The notes under the pieces were generated by a model. That model saw nothing but the letters and a program-made list of their open reading frames with translations. It was not told the origin of the DNA and did not search any database. Below are positions 8,222 through 15,872 of a stretch of DNA of 64,000 nt, one piece after another. Every line of letters begins with the position of its first letter. The first letter of the stretch is position 1. The stretch covers positions 1 to 64,000 of the forward strand of contig DASXUL010000160.1 in the NCBI GenBank assembly GCA_036504855.1, read 5' to 3'. Both the position numbers and the translations under genes were made by a program. Source of the stretch: DASXUL01 sp036504855. Its GTDB lineage: Bacteria; Armatimonadota; DTGP01; JAKQQT01.

Positions 8222-9154
8222 TCAGTTGCTCTCGTAGTAGACCCACCGCTTCGCCAGTTGGAACTGGCACACGGTGATGAGGATGATGATCACGCCGAGC
8301 ACCCATGCCAGGGCCGACGCATAGCCCATGCGGTAATACGTGAACGCCTGCTGCCACAGGTAGAACATGTAGCTGGTGCTGGCGTGTTCGGGGCCGCCCT
8401 GGGTCATGATGTAGATCTGGCCGAAGTACTGCATCGCGCCGATAGCGCCCATGATCGAGATGAAGAAGGTCGTGGGGGTGAGCATCGGCCAGGTAACGTG
8501 CCAGAACTGCTGGCGGGCCGTGGCGCCGTCGATGGACGCCGCCTCATAGAGGCTCTGCGGAACGCCCTGCAAGCCGGCCAGGAAGAGGATCATATTCGGA
8601 CCCAGCCCGCCCCAGATGCCCATCAAGATGAGCGCCGGCTTCACCCACAGAGGGTTCTGGAGCCACTCCGGCCCGGCGATGCCTACCTTCAACAGGTACA
8701 TGTTCAGCAGGCCCTTCTCCGGGTTGAAGATCCACTGCCACAACAGGGAGACGGCCACGATGGAGGAGACGCTGGGCAGATAGTAGATCGCGCGGTACCA
8801 GTTGATGCCGCGGATCTTGCGGTTCAGCGCGAGGGCCAGCAGCAAAGAGAGCGCCATCCCGATGGGGACGCCGATAAAGAACACCAGCGTGTTGACGAAG
8901 CTCTGAAGCACGATCGGGTCATGCGACACGCGCGCGAAATTAGTGAATCCCGCCCAGCGCGGGTCGCGGAACATGTCCCACTTCGCGAACGCCAGAAGCA
9001 GTGACATGACGATGGGGATCAGGCCGAAGATGAGGAAGCCCAACAGCGGGGCGGCGGCGAAGAGGTAGCCCCACATCGCCTCCTTGCGCGCCAGCGAGCC
9101 GGGCCGCGGGCTCGCGGCGGCTTTGCGCCCGGCCGTTACTGATCCTGCTGCCAT
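8222..9154 (-). CDS. Carbohydrate ABC transporter permease (MalF/UgpA-like)
   Basis: A 310-residue partner permease of the CUT1 family. Six hydrophobic segments are visible, starting with MWGYLFAAAPLLGFLIFGLI. The EAA-loop consensus reads SLYEAASIDGATARQQFWHV followed by TWPMLTP. It overlaps the end of the binding-protein gene by 19 bp (9136-9154), which implies translational coupling. It forms a heterodimer with the 7213 permease in the family model. Confidence 0.9.
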   Translation of the reverse strand: MAAGSVTAGRKAAASPRPGSLARKEAMWGYLFAAAPLLGFLIFGLIPIVMSLLLAFAKWDMFRDPRWAGFTNFARVSHDPIVLQSFVNTLVFFIGVPIGMALSLLLALALNRKIRGINWYRAIYYLPSVSSIVAVSLLWQWIFNPEKGLLNMYLLKVGIAGPEWLQNPLWVKPALILMGIWGGLGPNMILFLAGLQGVPQSLYEAASIDGATARQQFWHVTWPMLTPTTFFISIMGAIGAMQYFGQIYIMTQGGPEHASTSYMFYLWQQAFTYYRMGYASALAWVLGVIIILITVCQFQLAKRWVYYESN

Positions 9155-10485
9155 GCGTTGTCCAGGCCTTTCTGCACGTAGGGCTTCATGCGTTGTAGCC
9201 CTTGCTCGGCGGTGAGGTCACCCTGCCAGACGTACGGGATGCGCTGCCAAAACTCATCCAGCCATTCATTCGTCGGCGCCAGCGTGGCGAGGCCCGGCCG
9301 CTGCACCCGGGCGGCGGGGATAAAGACCTCGGCGTGCGCCGGCCGCTGGTTGCGCTGGAGGAACACCGGGGTGTTCGCCAGCTCCATCTGGTTGGGGATC
9401 TGGAAGCCCTGCAGGGCCTGCACCTTCTGGCCGTGCGGACCCGACAGGAACTCCACGAACTTCCAGGCCAGATCTTTGTTGGGGCACGATTTAGCGATCG
9501 CCAGCCCAACGCTGCCAGACCAGCCCGCCTCCCGGCGCGTGCGCGGGCTCACCGGGATCGGCGCCACATCCCAGTCAAACGAAAGCGTCCGATAGTGCGG
9601 CACGTTCCACCGCCCCGCGAACAGGCATGCCAGCCTTCCGGTATCGAACATCGGGCCCGGGTCGAAGGAACGGGTTTGGCGGGGCGAGGGCGCGCAATGG
9701 TTGCGCAGCGCCAGGTCCGCCACCCACTGAATGGCTTCCACGGTTCGCGGGTCGTCCGCCGCCACGAAGCGCCGGCCATCGGGGCTGAGGAACTCGCCGC
9801 CGTTGGACCACACGGCCGCCTCCATGGGGAAGCTCGCGGCGCCGAATTGCTCGATCACGCCGGGATGGCGCCGGTCCGCAACGGTGAGCTTCTTCCAGAC
9901 GTCAACGGCCTCGCTCCACGTCATGGGTTGCGTCGGCGAGGGGTAGGGGAGCCCGGCCTTTCGGAACAGGTCCTTGTTGTAGAACATGGCGAACGGGCCG
10001 ATGTCCTTCGGCAGCGCATATTGCGTTCCGCGTCCAAGGCGCTGGCCGTCGTACTGATACCGGGAGAGGGCGCTTGGCCAGAACCCGCCCTTGCGGATAA
10101 CCTTGGAGTGAGCCACATAGCCGGTCAGCGGCGTCATGGTCTGTTTCACAACGAAGGCCGGGAAATCGCCATCCGGGATATAGAACACGTCCGGCGGCGT
10201 GCCGCCGGCCATCATGATCTGGAGCTTCTGGATGTAGTTCTGGGGAATGACAATGTAGCGCACGTGGACGCCGGGGTTCTCTTTTTCGAACTCTGCCACG
10301 AGGCGCGTGAAGACGTCCTTCTCCTCGGGGCCGCCCCAGCCCGTGAAGATGATCTCGTTGGGCTGGCGGTTCCAACCGGCGCCCGTCCGATCGGCGACGC
10401 CGAGGACGGCGGCGATCAGTGCGGCGCTGAACAGGAGCAGGCTTACCACGTACGCGGGAAACAAGGAGCGATTTGGGTCTCGCAT
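9136..10485 (-). CDS. Extracellular sugar-binding protein, family 1
   Basis: A 449-residue solute-binding protein of the family-1 type used by CUT1 transporters. An N-terminal hydrophobic segment (residues 9-31) lacks a lipobox Cys, so it is secreted or membrane-anchored rather than a lipoprotein. Typical features follow: ITFTGWGG-like opening (EIIFTGWGGPEE), FEKENPGVHVRYIV, MMAGGTPPDVFYI, FYNKDLFRKAGLPYPS, and a late FVEFLSGPHGQK helix. It is the first gene of the four-gene operon and follows a promoter region with 20-bp-spaced direct repeats. Confidence 0.88.
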   Translation of the reverse strand: MRDPNRSLFPAYVVSLLLFSAALIAAVLGVADRTGAGWNRQPNEIIFTGWGGPEEKDVFTRLVAEFEKENPGVHVRYIVIPQNYIQKLQIMMAGGTPPDVFYIPDGDFPAFVVKQTMTPLTGYVAHSKVIRKGGFWPSALSRYQYDGQRLGRGTQYALPKDIGPFAMFYNKDLFRKAGLPYPSPTQPMTWSEAVDVWKKLTVADRRHPGVIEQFGAASFPMEAAVWSNGGEFLSPDGRRFVAADDPRTVEAIQWVADLALRNHCAPSPRQTRSFDPGPMFDTGRLACLFAGRWNVPHYRTLSFDWDVAPIPVSPRTRREAGWSGSVGLAIAKSCPNKDLAWKFVEFLSGPHGQKVQALQGFQIPNQMELANTPVFLQRNQRPAHAEVFIPAARVQRPGLATLAPTNEWLDEFWQRIPYVWQGDLTAEQGLQRMKPYVQKGLDNAWQQDQ

Positions 10486-10520
10486 GACGCCTCTTCGGGT
10501 TCTCAGCGGGATGCTGAAGG

Positions 10521-10562
10521 GTTATGCCCAACAGACGATAGTTATGCCTTGGTAGTATCATA
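10521..10562 (-). promoter_or_regulatory. Promoter and putative operator of the 10.5-6.2 kb sugar operon
   Basis: On the minus strand TATGAT (10562-10557) can serve as a -10 box. Downstream, overlapping the expected start of transcription, GGCATAAC occurs twice (plus-strand GTTATGCC at 10521-10528 and 10541-10548). The repeats start exactly 20 bp apart, about two helical turns. This spacing suits a dimeric repressor such as the ArsR-like protein at the end of the operon; that link is inferred. Confidence 0.45.
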
Positions 10563-10624
10563 GCCAAATCGCTCCCGGCCGATACAAGCGACATATCATC
10601 GAAACATGCGGGGCCTCGTGCGCG

Positions 10625-10630
10625 TATAAT
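10625..10630 (+). promoter_or_regulatory. Candidate -10 box of the 2TM gene pair
   Basis: A perfect TATAAT lies 47 bp before the ATG at 10677, and the ribosome site cggaggaac sits at 10662-10670. A matching -35 box is not convincing. Confidence 0.4.
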
Positions 10631-10676
10631 ATGCGAACTCTTGCATACAAAGCCAGCTCAGCGGAGGAACTCGGCG

Positions 10677-11114
10677 ATGAAAGAACGTTTCACTGAGGAA
10701 GAGGCCCACGCCATCTTGAACCTGGCCGTGGAGCAGGCCGCATCCAGCGGCAAGATCACGCGCCAGCAGTTGGAGTCGATCGCCGGCGAGATCGGCATCG
10801 CGACGGAAGATCTCGCCCGCGCCGAACACGAGTGGAGCGCCATGCAAGCGCTAGAAGCCGATCGCCTGGCTTACAGAGCGGACCGCCGGCGCGGTTTCTA
10901 TTCACACCTGGCCGGCTATGGCCTGAGCGCCGGATTCCTGTTCACCCTCAATGCCATCGTTTCGCCAGATTACTGGTGGGCGGTGTTCCCGCTGCTGGCG
11001 TGGGGGCTGGGGCTCTCCTTCCACGGCCTGTGCGCCCTGCGCGAGTCCGGCGGCGAGTATGATCGAGGCTTCGCTTTGTGGCGCGCGCGACGACAACTGA
11101 AGCTCAGAGGGTAA
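10677..11114 (+). CDS. Small 2TM-domain membrane protein, copy 1
   Basis: A 145-residue protein. The first ~50 residues are acidic and helical (RFTEEEAHAILNLAVEQ ... ARAEHEW). Two hydrophobic hairpin segments (about 78-95 and 100-118, FFTL/WWAVFPLLAWGLGLS type) are followed by a basic tail ending in RARRQLK. This matches the 2TM domain often attached to signalling proteins. The frame opens at a TTG (10641), but the ATG at 10677 has a good ribosome site (ggagg). A paralogue lies 65 bp downstream. The function is unknown. Confidence 0.7.
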   Translation: MKERFTEEEAHAILNLAVEQAASSGKITRQQLESIAGEIGIATEDLARAEHEWSAMQALEADRLAYRADRRRGFYSHLAGYGLSAGFLFTLNAIVSPDYWWAVFPLLAWGLGLSFHGLCALRESGGEYDRGFALWRARRQLKLRG

Positions 11115-11179
11115 GGGCGCCATTTTGATCTAGGGTTATTGAAGAACCTGGCGCAGCGCGCTGGAGGGAGAGACAAGGG

Positions 11180-11614
11180 ATGAAGGATCACTATACCGAG
11201 GAAGAGGCGCAATCGATCCTGTCACGGGCGGTGGAGCGGCATGCCGTAACGGGCGGGATGACGCGTGACCAGTTGCAGGCCATCGCCGCCGAGATTGGAG
11301 TTTCAAACGAGGCGCTGGTTCAAGCCGAGCACGATTGCGAGGCGGAGCGGGGCTCTCGCGAGGAGCGCCTGGCCTTCGAAACGCACCAGCGCAACGAGTT
11401 CATGTCCCACGCCATTCAGATGGCCGCCATCGCCGCCTTCCTGTTCGCGATGGACCTGTACATGGCCCATCGGATCACATGGTCCGTGTTCCCCATACTC
11501 GGAATGGCGCTTTCGGTTGCCCTCAAAGGCCGGGTTCTGCTCGTTCGCGGCGGCGAAGACTACGAGAAGGACTACATGGAGTGGCGCGCCAAGCGCCTGG
11601 CCAGCCGGATGTAA
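11180..11614 (+). CDS. Small 2TM-domain membrane protein, copy 2
   Basis: A 144-residue paralogue of the preceding gene with the same design. The N-terminal helical part (HYTEEEAQSILSRAVE, TRDQLQAIAAEIGVS) aligns with KITRQQLESIAGEIGIA of copy 1. Two hydrophobic segments (IQMAAIAAFLFAMDLYM and WSVFPILGMALSVAL) follow, then a tail with the same D/E-Y-x-K pattern. The ribosome site ggagggag precedes the ATG. The pair is an old tandem duplication, since the sequences have diverged. The function is unknown. Confidence 0.7.
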   Translation: MKDHYTEEEAQSILSRAVERHAVTGGMTRDQLQAIAAEIGVSNEALVQAEHDCEAERGSREERLAFETHQRNEFMSHAIQMAAIAAFLFAMDLYMAHRITWSVFPILGMALSVALKGRVLLVRGGEDYEKDYMEWRAKRLASRM

Positions 11615-11679
11615 CGGCGACCGGCGGCCCGCCAGGGCCAAGTTAGGGTGATGCTGTGAGTCTGTGTATCCCACAACAA

Positions 11680-11831
11680 CACGTCACCCCGAGCTTGCGA
11701 GGGGTCTCGGCCTGACGCCCCTCCCGGAGTCGCGTGATCAAGCACCCAGACACGGCATTGGATGGGTGCTTGATCACGTTTCGCGCTTTGATCGGTCAGG
11801 CCGAGACCCCTCGCAAGCTCGGGGTGACGTG
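11680..11831. repeat. Nested-palindrome intergenic element, copy A
   Basis: A 152-bp element has perfect 37-bp outer arms (11680-11716 and 11795-11831) and perfect 16-bp inner arms (11733-11748 and 11763-11778, cgtgatcaagcaccca). Each outer arm begins with gtcaccccgag and contains ggggtctcggcctgac, so each arm can also fold on itself. The 291-bp gap 11615-11905 contains no gene, only this element between convergent transcription units. It is the same design as the element at 31162. It may be a MITE-like element or a structured RNA acting as terminator. Confidence 0.8.
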
Positions 11832-11905
11832 GGATGATTGGCTGACGCCAAACTGACACCTGTTCCCTAACTTGCCGCCAGGGGCCGCCGGCCGCCGCAA
11901 TGGGG

Positions 11906-12850
11906 TCAACCGAGGTAGATCTTGCGGGCGGCAGCCCCATACTGCTTCTCGAAGGCGGCGCCGTCGAACCCGGGGTCATCCGCGGGAATGTCGGTCAACG
12001 CCACCGGATGCCCATCACGCTCGTCGCGTGAAACGCGCCCTGCCAGCATGATCTTCACGGACTCGGTGATCTCCGAAACCGGCACGATCTCCGAGGCTCC
12101 GCTCTCCACCGCGTCACAGAGGCGTTCCAGCAGCGCCCGGTAGATCTGGTTCGTGTCGATGCGGAACTGATACGTGGTCTTGGTGGTCGTGATCACCATC
12201 TCGAATGGCTGCCATGTTCCGTGACAGGTCTGGAACGTGGCGCTGCGCCCGTCTTCGTACTGGATGAAGTAGGTCTCGGTGCGCTTGCCGCCGGCCTCGC
12301 CCGCGCCGCAGAAGCGAGCGCTCTCGGCGCCCGGCCCCATCAGCCCGCCAATGCCCTCCACGATGTGGCACGCGTAGTCAAACTCGTTGACCCCCGCGGT
12401 GCCGAACACGGAGATCACCTCGCCGCGCTCTTCAACCGGGATGGCCAGGAAGTCACGGATCTCGTATGCGTAGCGCACGGAGGAGCAGCCGAGGATCTTG
12501 GCGCCGGACGCCGCCAGCGCCTCCACCTTCGCGCAGTCGCTGATCTTGCCGACGAACGGCTTGTCGATGAATACGTACTTGCCCGCGTCGATGAAGGGTT
12601 GGGCGTACTTGAGGTGGGAATCCCAGTCGGTCCCCTGGACGAACCCCACGTCGACCATCTGGGCCATCTCCTCCACGGTGGAGCACCGCTTCTCCAACTC
12701 GTGGTTGGCGATAAAGGCCTCCACTTCGTCGTCCTCGCGGAAGGAATCGTTGTATAGCGCCACGTAACGGGCGCGGGTCCCTTCTCGCAGGATGCCGGAA
12801 AAGGCGAGAGGGTGAGAGGTATCGAAGTTCACGCAGCCAATGCGAATCAT
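11906..12850 (-). CDS. Gfo/Idh/MocA family oxidoreductase
   Basis: An NAD(P)-dependent sugar oxidoreductase of about 314 residues. The N-terminus MIRIGCVNFDTSHP replaces the usual GxGxxG loop with a less typical one. A clear family element is YVFIDKPF, the E/D-K-P motif carrying the catalytic lysine region. The start is the ATG at 12850, which overlaps the upstream stop as ATGA; the longer open frame to 12886 lies inside the aminotransferase gene. It is the last gene of the leftward operon. Neighbouring DegT aminotransferase and sugar-uptake genes suggest work on an imported sugar or on a sugar for surface glycans. The weak nucleotide-binding loop is unusual. Confidence 0.75.
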   Translation of the reverse strand: MIRIGCVNFDTSHPLAFSGILREGTRARYVALYNDSFREDDEVEAFIANHELEKRCSTVEEMAQMVDVGFVQGTDWDSHLKYAQPFIDAGKYVFIDKPFVGKISDCAKVEALAASGAKILGCSSVRYAYEIRDFLAIPVEERGEVISVFGTAGVNEFDYACHIVEGIGGLMGPGAESARFCGAGEAGGKRTETYFIQYEDGRSATFQTCHGTWQPFEMVITTTKTTYQFRIDTNQIYRALLERLCDAVESGASEIVPVSEITESVKIMLAGRVSRDERDGHPVALTDIPADDPGFDGAAFEKQYGAAARKIYLG

Positions 12851-14094
12851 GTGTGCGGCGCCTCCTGCGCGCCGTTGCAGTACCATGCGACCACTTTTTC
12901 GAAGGCGGCCGCCGTTTCCAGCAGATCGGTGTCGGTATAGGCCTCATTGACGGCCAGCACAACCGAAGTGCCAAGTATTTCCTCTGCCGCGGGGCAGAGA
13001 CCTTTGCGATACGTGCGCCCGTCGTACGGGTGCATCCCGCGCGCGAACGCGAGGTGATCGGCGAAAATCGGATACGTATACACCGGTTGGCCGATGTAGT
13101 GCGCGAATGCAGGCAACCCCTCCTCGCGCAGCGCGGCGGCGAACCCGTCCGCGTCAACGCCCAATACGCTCGGCTCCACGCGGAGCATGTAGAACCACCA
13201 GGACGGGTTGGCGCCCACCGTGGGAAGCGGCGGAAGGATCCCCGGAAGCCCCATCAGGCGGCGCGAAAGCGCCTCGCACCAGGCCCGACGCCGCTCCACG
13301 ATGCCGCCCAGCTTTCGCATCTGCGCCACCGCCACGGCGCCCTGCAGTTCCGTCATGCGATAGTTGTTCGCCAGGAAGGTCGGGTTTCGCGACGTGGCGG
13401 ACGGGCTGCGGTCGTAGCACTTGTCCGTGGCCAGGCGAAGCCGATGCGCCACGGCCTCGTCATCGGTGATGCAGATGCCGCCGTCGCCGCAGGCGACGTG
13501 TTTGAACTCGTTGAAGCTGAAGCAGCCAACAGCGCCGAAGCGGCCAACGGATTTGCCGCCGACCGTGGCGCCGTGCGCCTGCGCGGCGTCCTCGATCAGC
13601 GTTATGTGCTGACGGTCGCAGATGGTCCGCAGCGCCTGAACATCGCAAGCGTTTCCCCAGAGGTGAACGGCCACCACGGCCGTGGTGCGCACCGAGATGG
13701 CGGCTTCCACCGCGGTCGGGTCCAGGCAGTAGGTGCGCGGATCCAGGTCCGCAAATACTGGGATGGCGCCTTGGTAGAGGATGGGGATCACGCTGCCCAT
13801 GTCCGTGATGGGCGCCACGATCACTTCGTCGCCGGGGGAGATGCCGGCGGCGATCATGGCGGCGTGTATGGCCGCCGTTCCACTGGATGTGGCCACGGCG
13901 TGGGCCGCGCCCGTGAAATCCGCGAAGGCGGCCTCCAGGTCAGTAACCTTGTGGCCGTGCGCGTAGAAGAGGCTGCCCTGCTCCAGCGCCTCCTTCAATT
14001 CGGCCAGTTCCTCTTCGCCGTAGCGGTTCGCCTTTCCGTAGGGGGTCACCTTCGCCGGCTGACCGCCGGCAATGGCGGGTTTCTCAACTCTCAT
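12847..14094 (-). CDS. DegT/DnrJ/EryC1/StrS family PLP aminotransferase
   Basis: A 415-residue PLP-dependent sugar aminotransferase-family protein. SSGTAAIHAA binds PLP phosphate, LIEDAAQAHGA carries the Asp that contacts the pyridine nitrogen, and Lys198 in FNEFKHVACGDGG is the Schiff-base lysine. The family transfers amino groups to keto-sugars, usually nucleotide-linked; some members are dehydratases or regulators. The true start is ATG at 14094, overlapping the previous stop by ATGA; the longer frame to 14373 is spurious. It is coupled on its other side to the Gfo/Idh/MocA gene by the same overlap, and that pairing suggests consecutive oxidation and transamination. Confidence 0.85.
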   Translation of the reverse strand: MRVEKPAIAGGQPAKVTPYGKANRYGEEELAELKEALEQGSLFYAHGHKVTDLEAAFADFTGAAHAVATSSGTAAIHAAMIAAGISPGDEVIVAPITDMGSVIPILYQGAIPVFADLDPRTYCLDPTAVEAAISVRTTAVVAVHLWGNACDVQALRTICDRQHITLIEDAAQAHGATVGGKSVGRFGAVGCFSFNEFKHVACGDGGICITDDEAVAHRLRLATDKCYDRSPSATSRNPTFLANNYRMTELQGAVAVAQMRKLGGIVERRRAWCEALSRRLMGLPGILPPLPTVGANPSWWFYMLRVEPSVLGVDADGFAAALREEGLPAFAHYIGQPVYTYPIFADHLAFARGMHPYDGRTYRKGLCPAAEEILGTSVVLAVNEAYTDTDLLETAAAFEKVVAWYCNGAQEAPHT

Positions 14095-15872
14095 GGCGCT
14101 ACCCTCCCGATAGCGAGCCTGTGCTCGCTCTCCATGTCCAGGACGGCCGTCTGGAAACGGAACCCCCAGCGAACCACGGCGCCGTCTTCCGCGGTTGCGC
14201 CATCCACGCTGACCCGCGCGGCGGACGGGGCCAGCCACATGAGCGTGGCGCCCTCCAACCGCCCGGGCGTCGTAACCATTACCGAAGCGCCGCCCGGCCG
14301 CTGCGAATATCCGCTCCAAACCACGGCGCGACGCGCGCGCTCCCACGCCTCGATGCGGCGCGCCGTCCACCACTCGAACCCCTTCATCCGCGCCGCCCCA
14401 ACCGCCCCTCGTAAGGCGTCCTCCACACCCGGCTTGTCGATATGCGCCGGGTGAAAGAGGAGGTGCAGAATCCCGTGATGCCGCTCGGCTGCCTCCAGAA
14501 GGGGGGAAAGCAGCTCACGCGGCGCGAACACCATCAGGTCCTGCGAGAGAGTGGGCAGCTCGAGGATATCCAGCGTCGACCCGTCCGGCGCAATGGGACG
14601 GTACGGGTGGCACGTTCCGAAGTTGAAGCCGGCCTCGCCCGTTTTGGAGGCGCCCTTGCTCTCATCCAGCCGGATGCCGCGCGCGATGAGCCACTCGAAG
14701 AACTCCGTGTCGCCTTCCCAGCGCAGGTAGTGGTTCTTGTTGGTAACCGGCGCGTCGCCCTGGAAGCTGCCAACCAGTTCCGAATGCTGCCGATCGAACT
14801 CGGCCTCGGTGAAGGGGCAGCCTTCGGTCATCGCATCGAAGTGGGTCGCCAGTTCGTGCCCCGCGGCGCGGATGGCGGTCATCAGATCCGGCGGGTACCC
14901 CGGCAGGACGATGCACCACGTGGACGCGAGGTCCAGCGAACGCAGCGCGTCCAGCATCCGTCGGGCTTTCCCGGGCTCGTTCAGGTCCGAATCGTGGGAA
15001 AGGTGCGCCAGGGCGGAAACGTTGCGCGGATAGAGCCACAGCACCGGCAGGCTGACGCCCGCGCCGCTGGCCAGGTAGAAGAGGGCCCGCAGCAGCAGCT
15101 CCGCCCACTGGTCCGCCACCGGCTGCGAGAACACGTTGAGGCCCGGCACGCCGCGCAGCGGCAGGCGGTCGAAGTGCCAGTCCAGCGCGGCGCCGTCATC
15201 GGACTTCAGGACGTCGTCGCAGATCGCCGCCGTCCCATCCGGGGAGGACACTCCGTCGCGCGTCGCGCCCACACCCTGCCGGATGCGGACCACGGCGCCG
15301 GTGATGTCCGGCGCAACGAGCAAGCAGTGCCCCTGGCCGGGGCCCGTCTCCACCAGCGCGGCCCGACGCGTGTGGCGCTGGTGGGCGTCCGAAACGCCGG
15401 CCAGCGGACGATCGTGCGGGCGCACGGGCAGGCCGTTGAAGAAGTGCAGCGGGATTTCGAGGTGAGCCAGCACCGGATGGAGGCGATGGTCCACGGTCAG
15501 GTATCCCTCTCCCAGCGTCCCGCCGCCGCCGCCCCATACCGAGTAGGCCGGCGCCTCCACCTCAACGTCCAGGAGGTCCGCCAGGCCGCACGTACCGGCC
15601 ACCGCCAGCCACGCGCCGCCCGCAAGCACCCAACGCCGCAGGGCGGCGCGCGCTTCCTCTTTCAGATCCGCATCGCCCACCGTCAGCAACACGCGATACC
15701 GGGGCAGCGCGCTGGGCAGATCATCGACCGCCATTGTGTCGTAGCAGACGCCGGCGTGACCCAGGATCTCATGGATGGCCTGGGGATACGCCGCCGTGCG
15801 CGCCGCGTTCGGCGCGGGAGGCGGCATCACGCAGACGGCAAGCGGCGATCCGGGGATGGGCTGTTCGATCAT
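14091..15872 (-). CDS. GATase-like plus polysaccharide deacetylase-like fusion protein
   Basis: A 593-residue protein that appears cytoplasmic, with no signal peptide. The N-terminal ~200 residues resemble a class-I glutamine-amidotransferase-like fold (PRYRVLLTVGDADLKEEARA, RWVLAGGAWLAVAGTCG), as seen in glycoside-hydrolase-associated trimerisation modules. Residues ~285-500 look like a NodB-type polysaccharide deacetylase: LSHDSDLNEPGKA (His293, Asp294) and GHELATHFDAMTE, a plausible metal site. A beta-sandwich-like tail follows. The start is ATG at 15872 in an ATGA overlap with the beta-propeller gene. The catalytic call rests on a few motifs, so the substrate and even the enzymatic activity are uncertain. 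Confidence 0.6.
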   Translation of the reverse strand: MIEQPIPGSPLAVCVMPPPAPNAARTAAYPQAIHEILGHAGVCYDTMAVDDLPSALPRYRVLLTVGDADLKEEARAALRRWVLAGGAWLAVAGTCGLADLLDVEVEAPAYSVWGGGGGTLGEGYLTVDHRLHPVLAHLEIPLHFFNGLPVRPHDRPLAGVSDAHQRHTRRAALVETGPGQGHCLLVAPDITGAVVRIRQGVGATRDGVSSPDGTAAICDDVLKSDDGAALDWHFDRLPLRGVPGLNVFSQPVADQWAELLLRALFYLASGAGVSLPVLWLYPRNVSALAHLSHDSDLNEPGKARRMLDALRSLDLASTWCIVLPGYPPDLMTAIRAAGHELATHFDAMTEGCPFTEAEFDRQHSELVGSFQGDAPVTNKNHYLRWEGDTEFFEWLIARGIRLDESKGASKTGEAGFNFGTCHPYRPIAPDGSTLDILELPTLSQDLMVFAPRELLSPLLEAAERHHGILHLLFHPAHIDKPGVEDALRGAVGAARMKGFEWWTARRIEAWERARRAVVWSGYSQRPGGASVMVTTPGRLEGATLMWLAPSAARVSVDGATAEDGAVVRWGFRFQTAVLDMESEHRLAIGRVAP

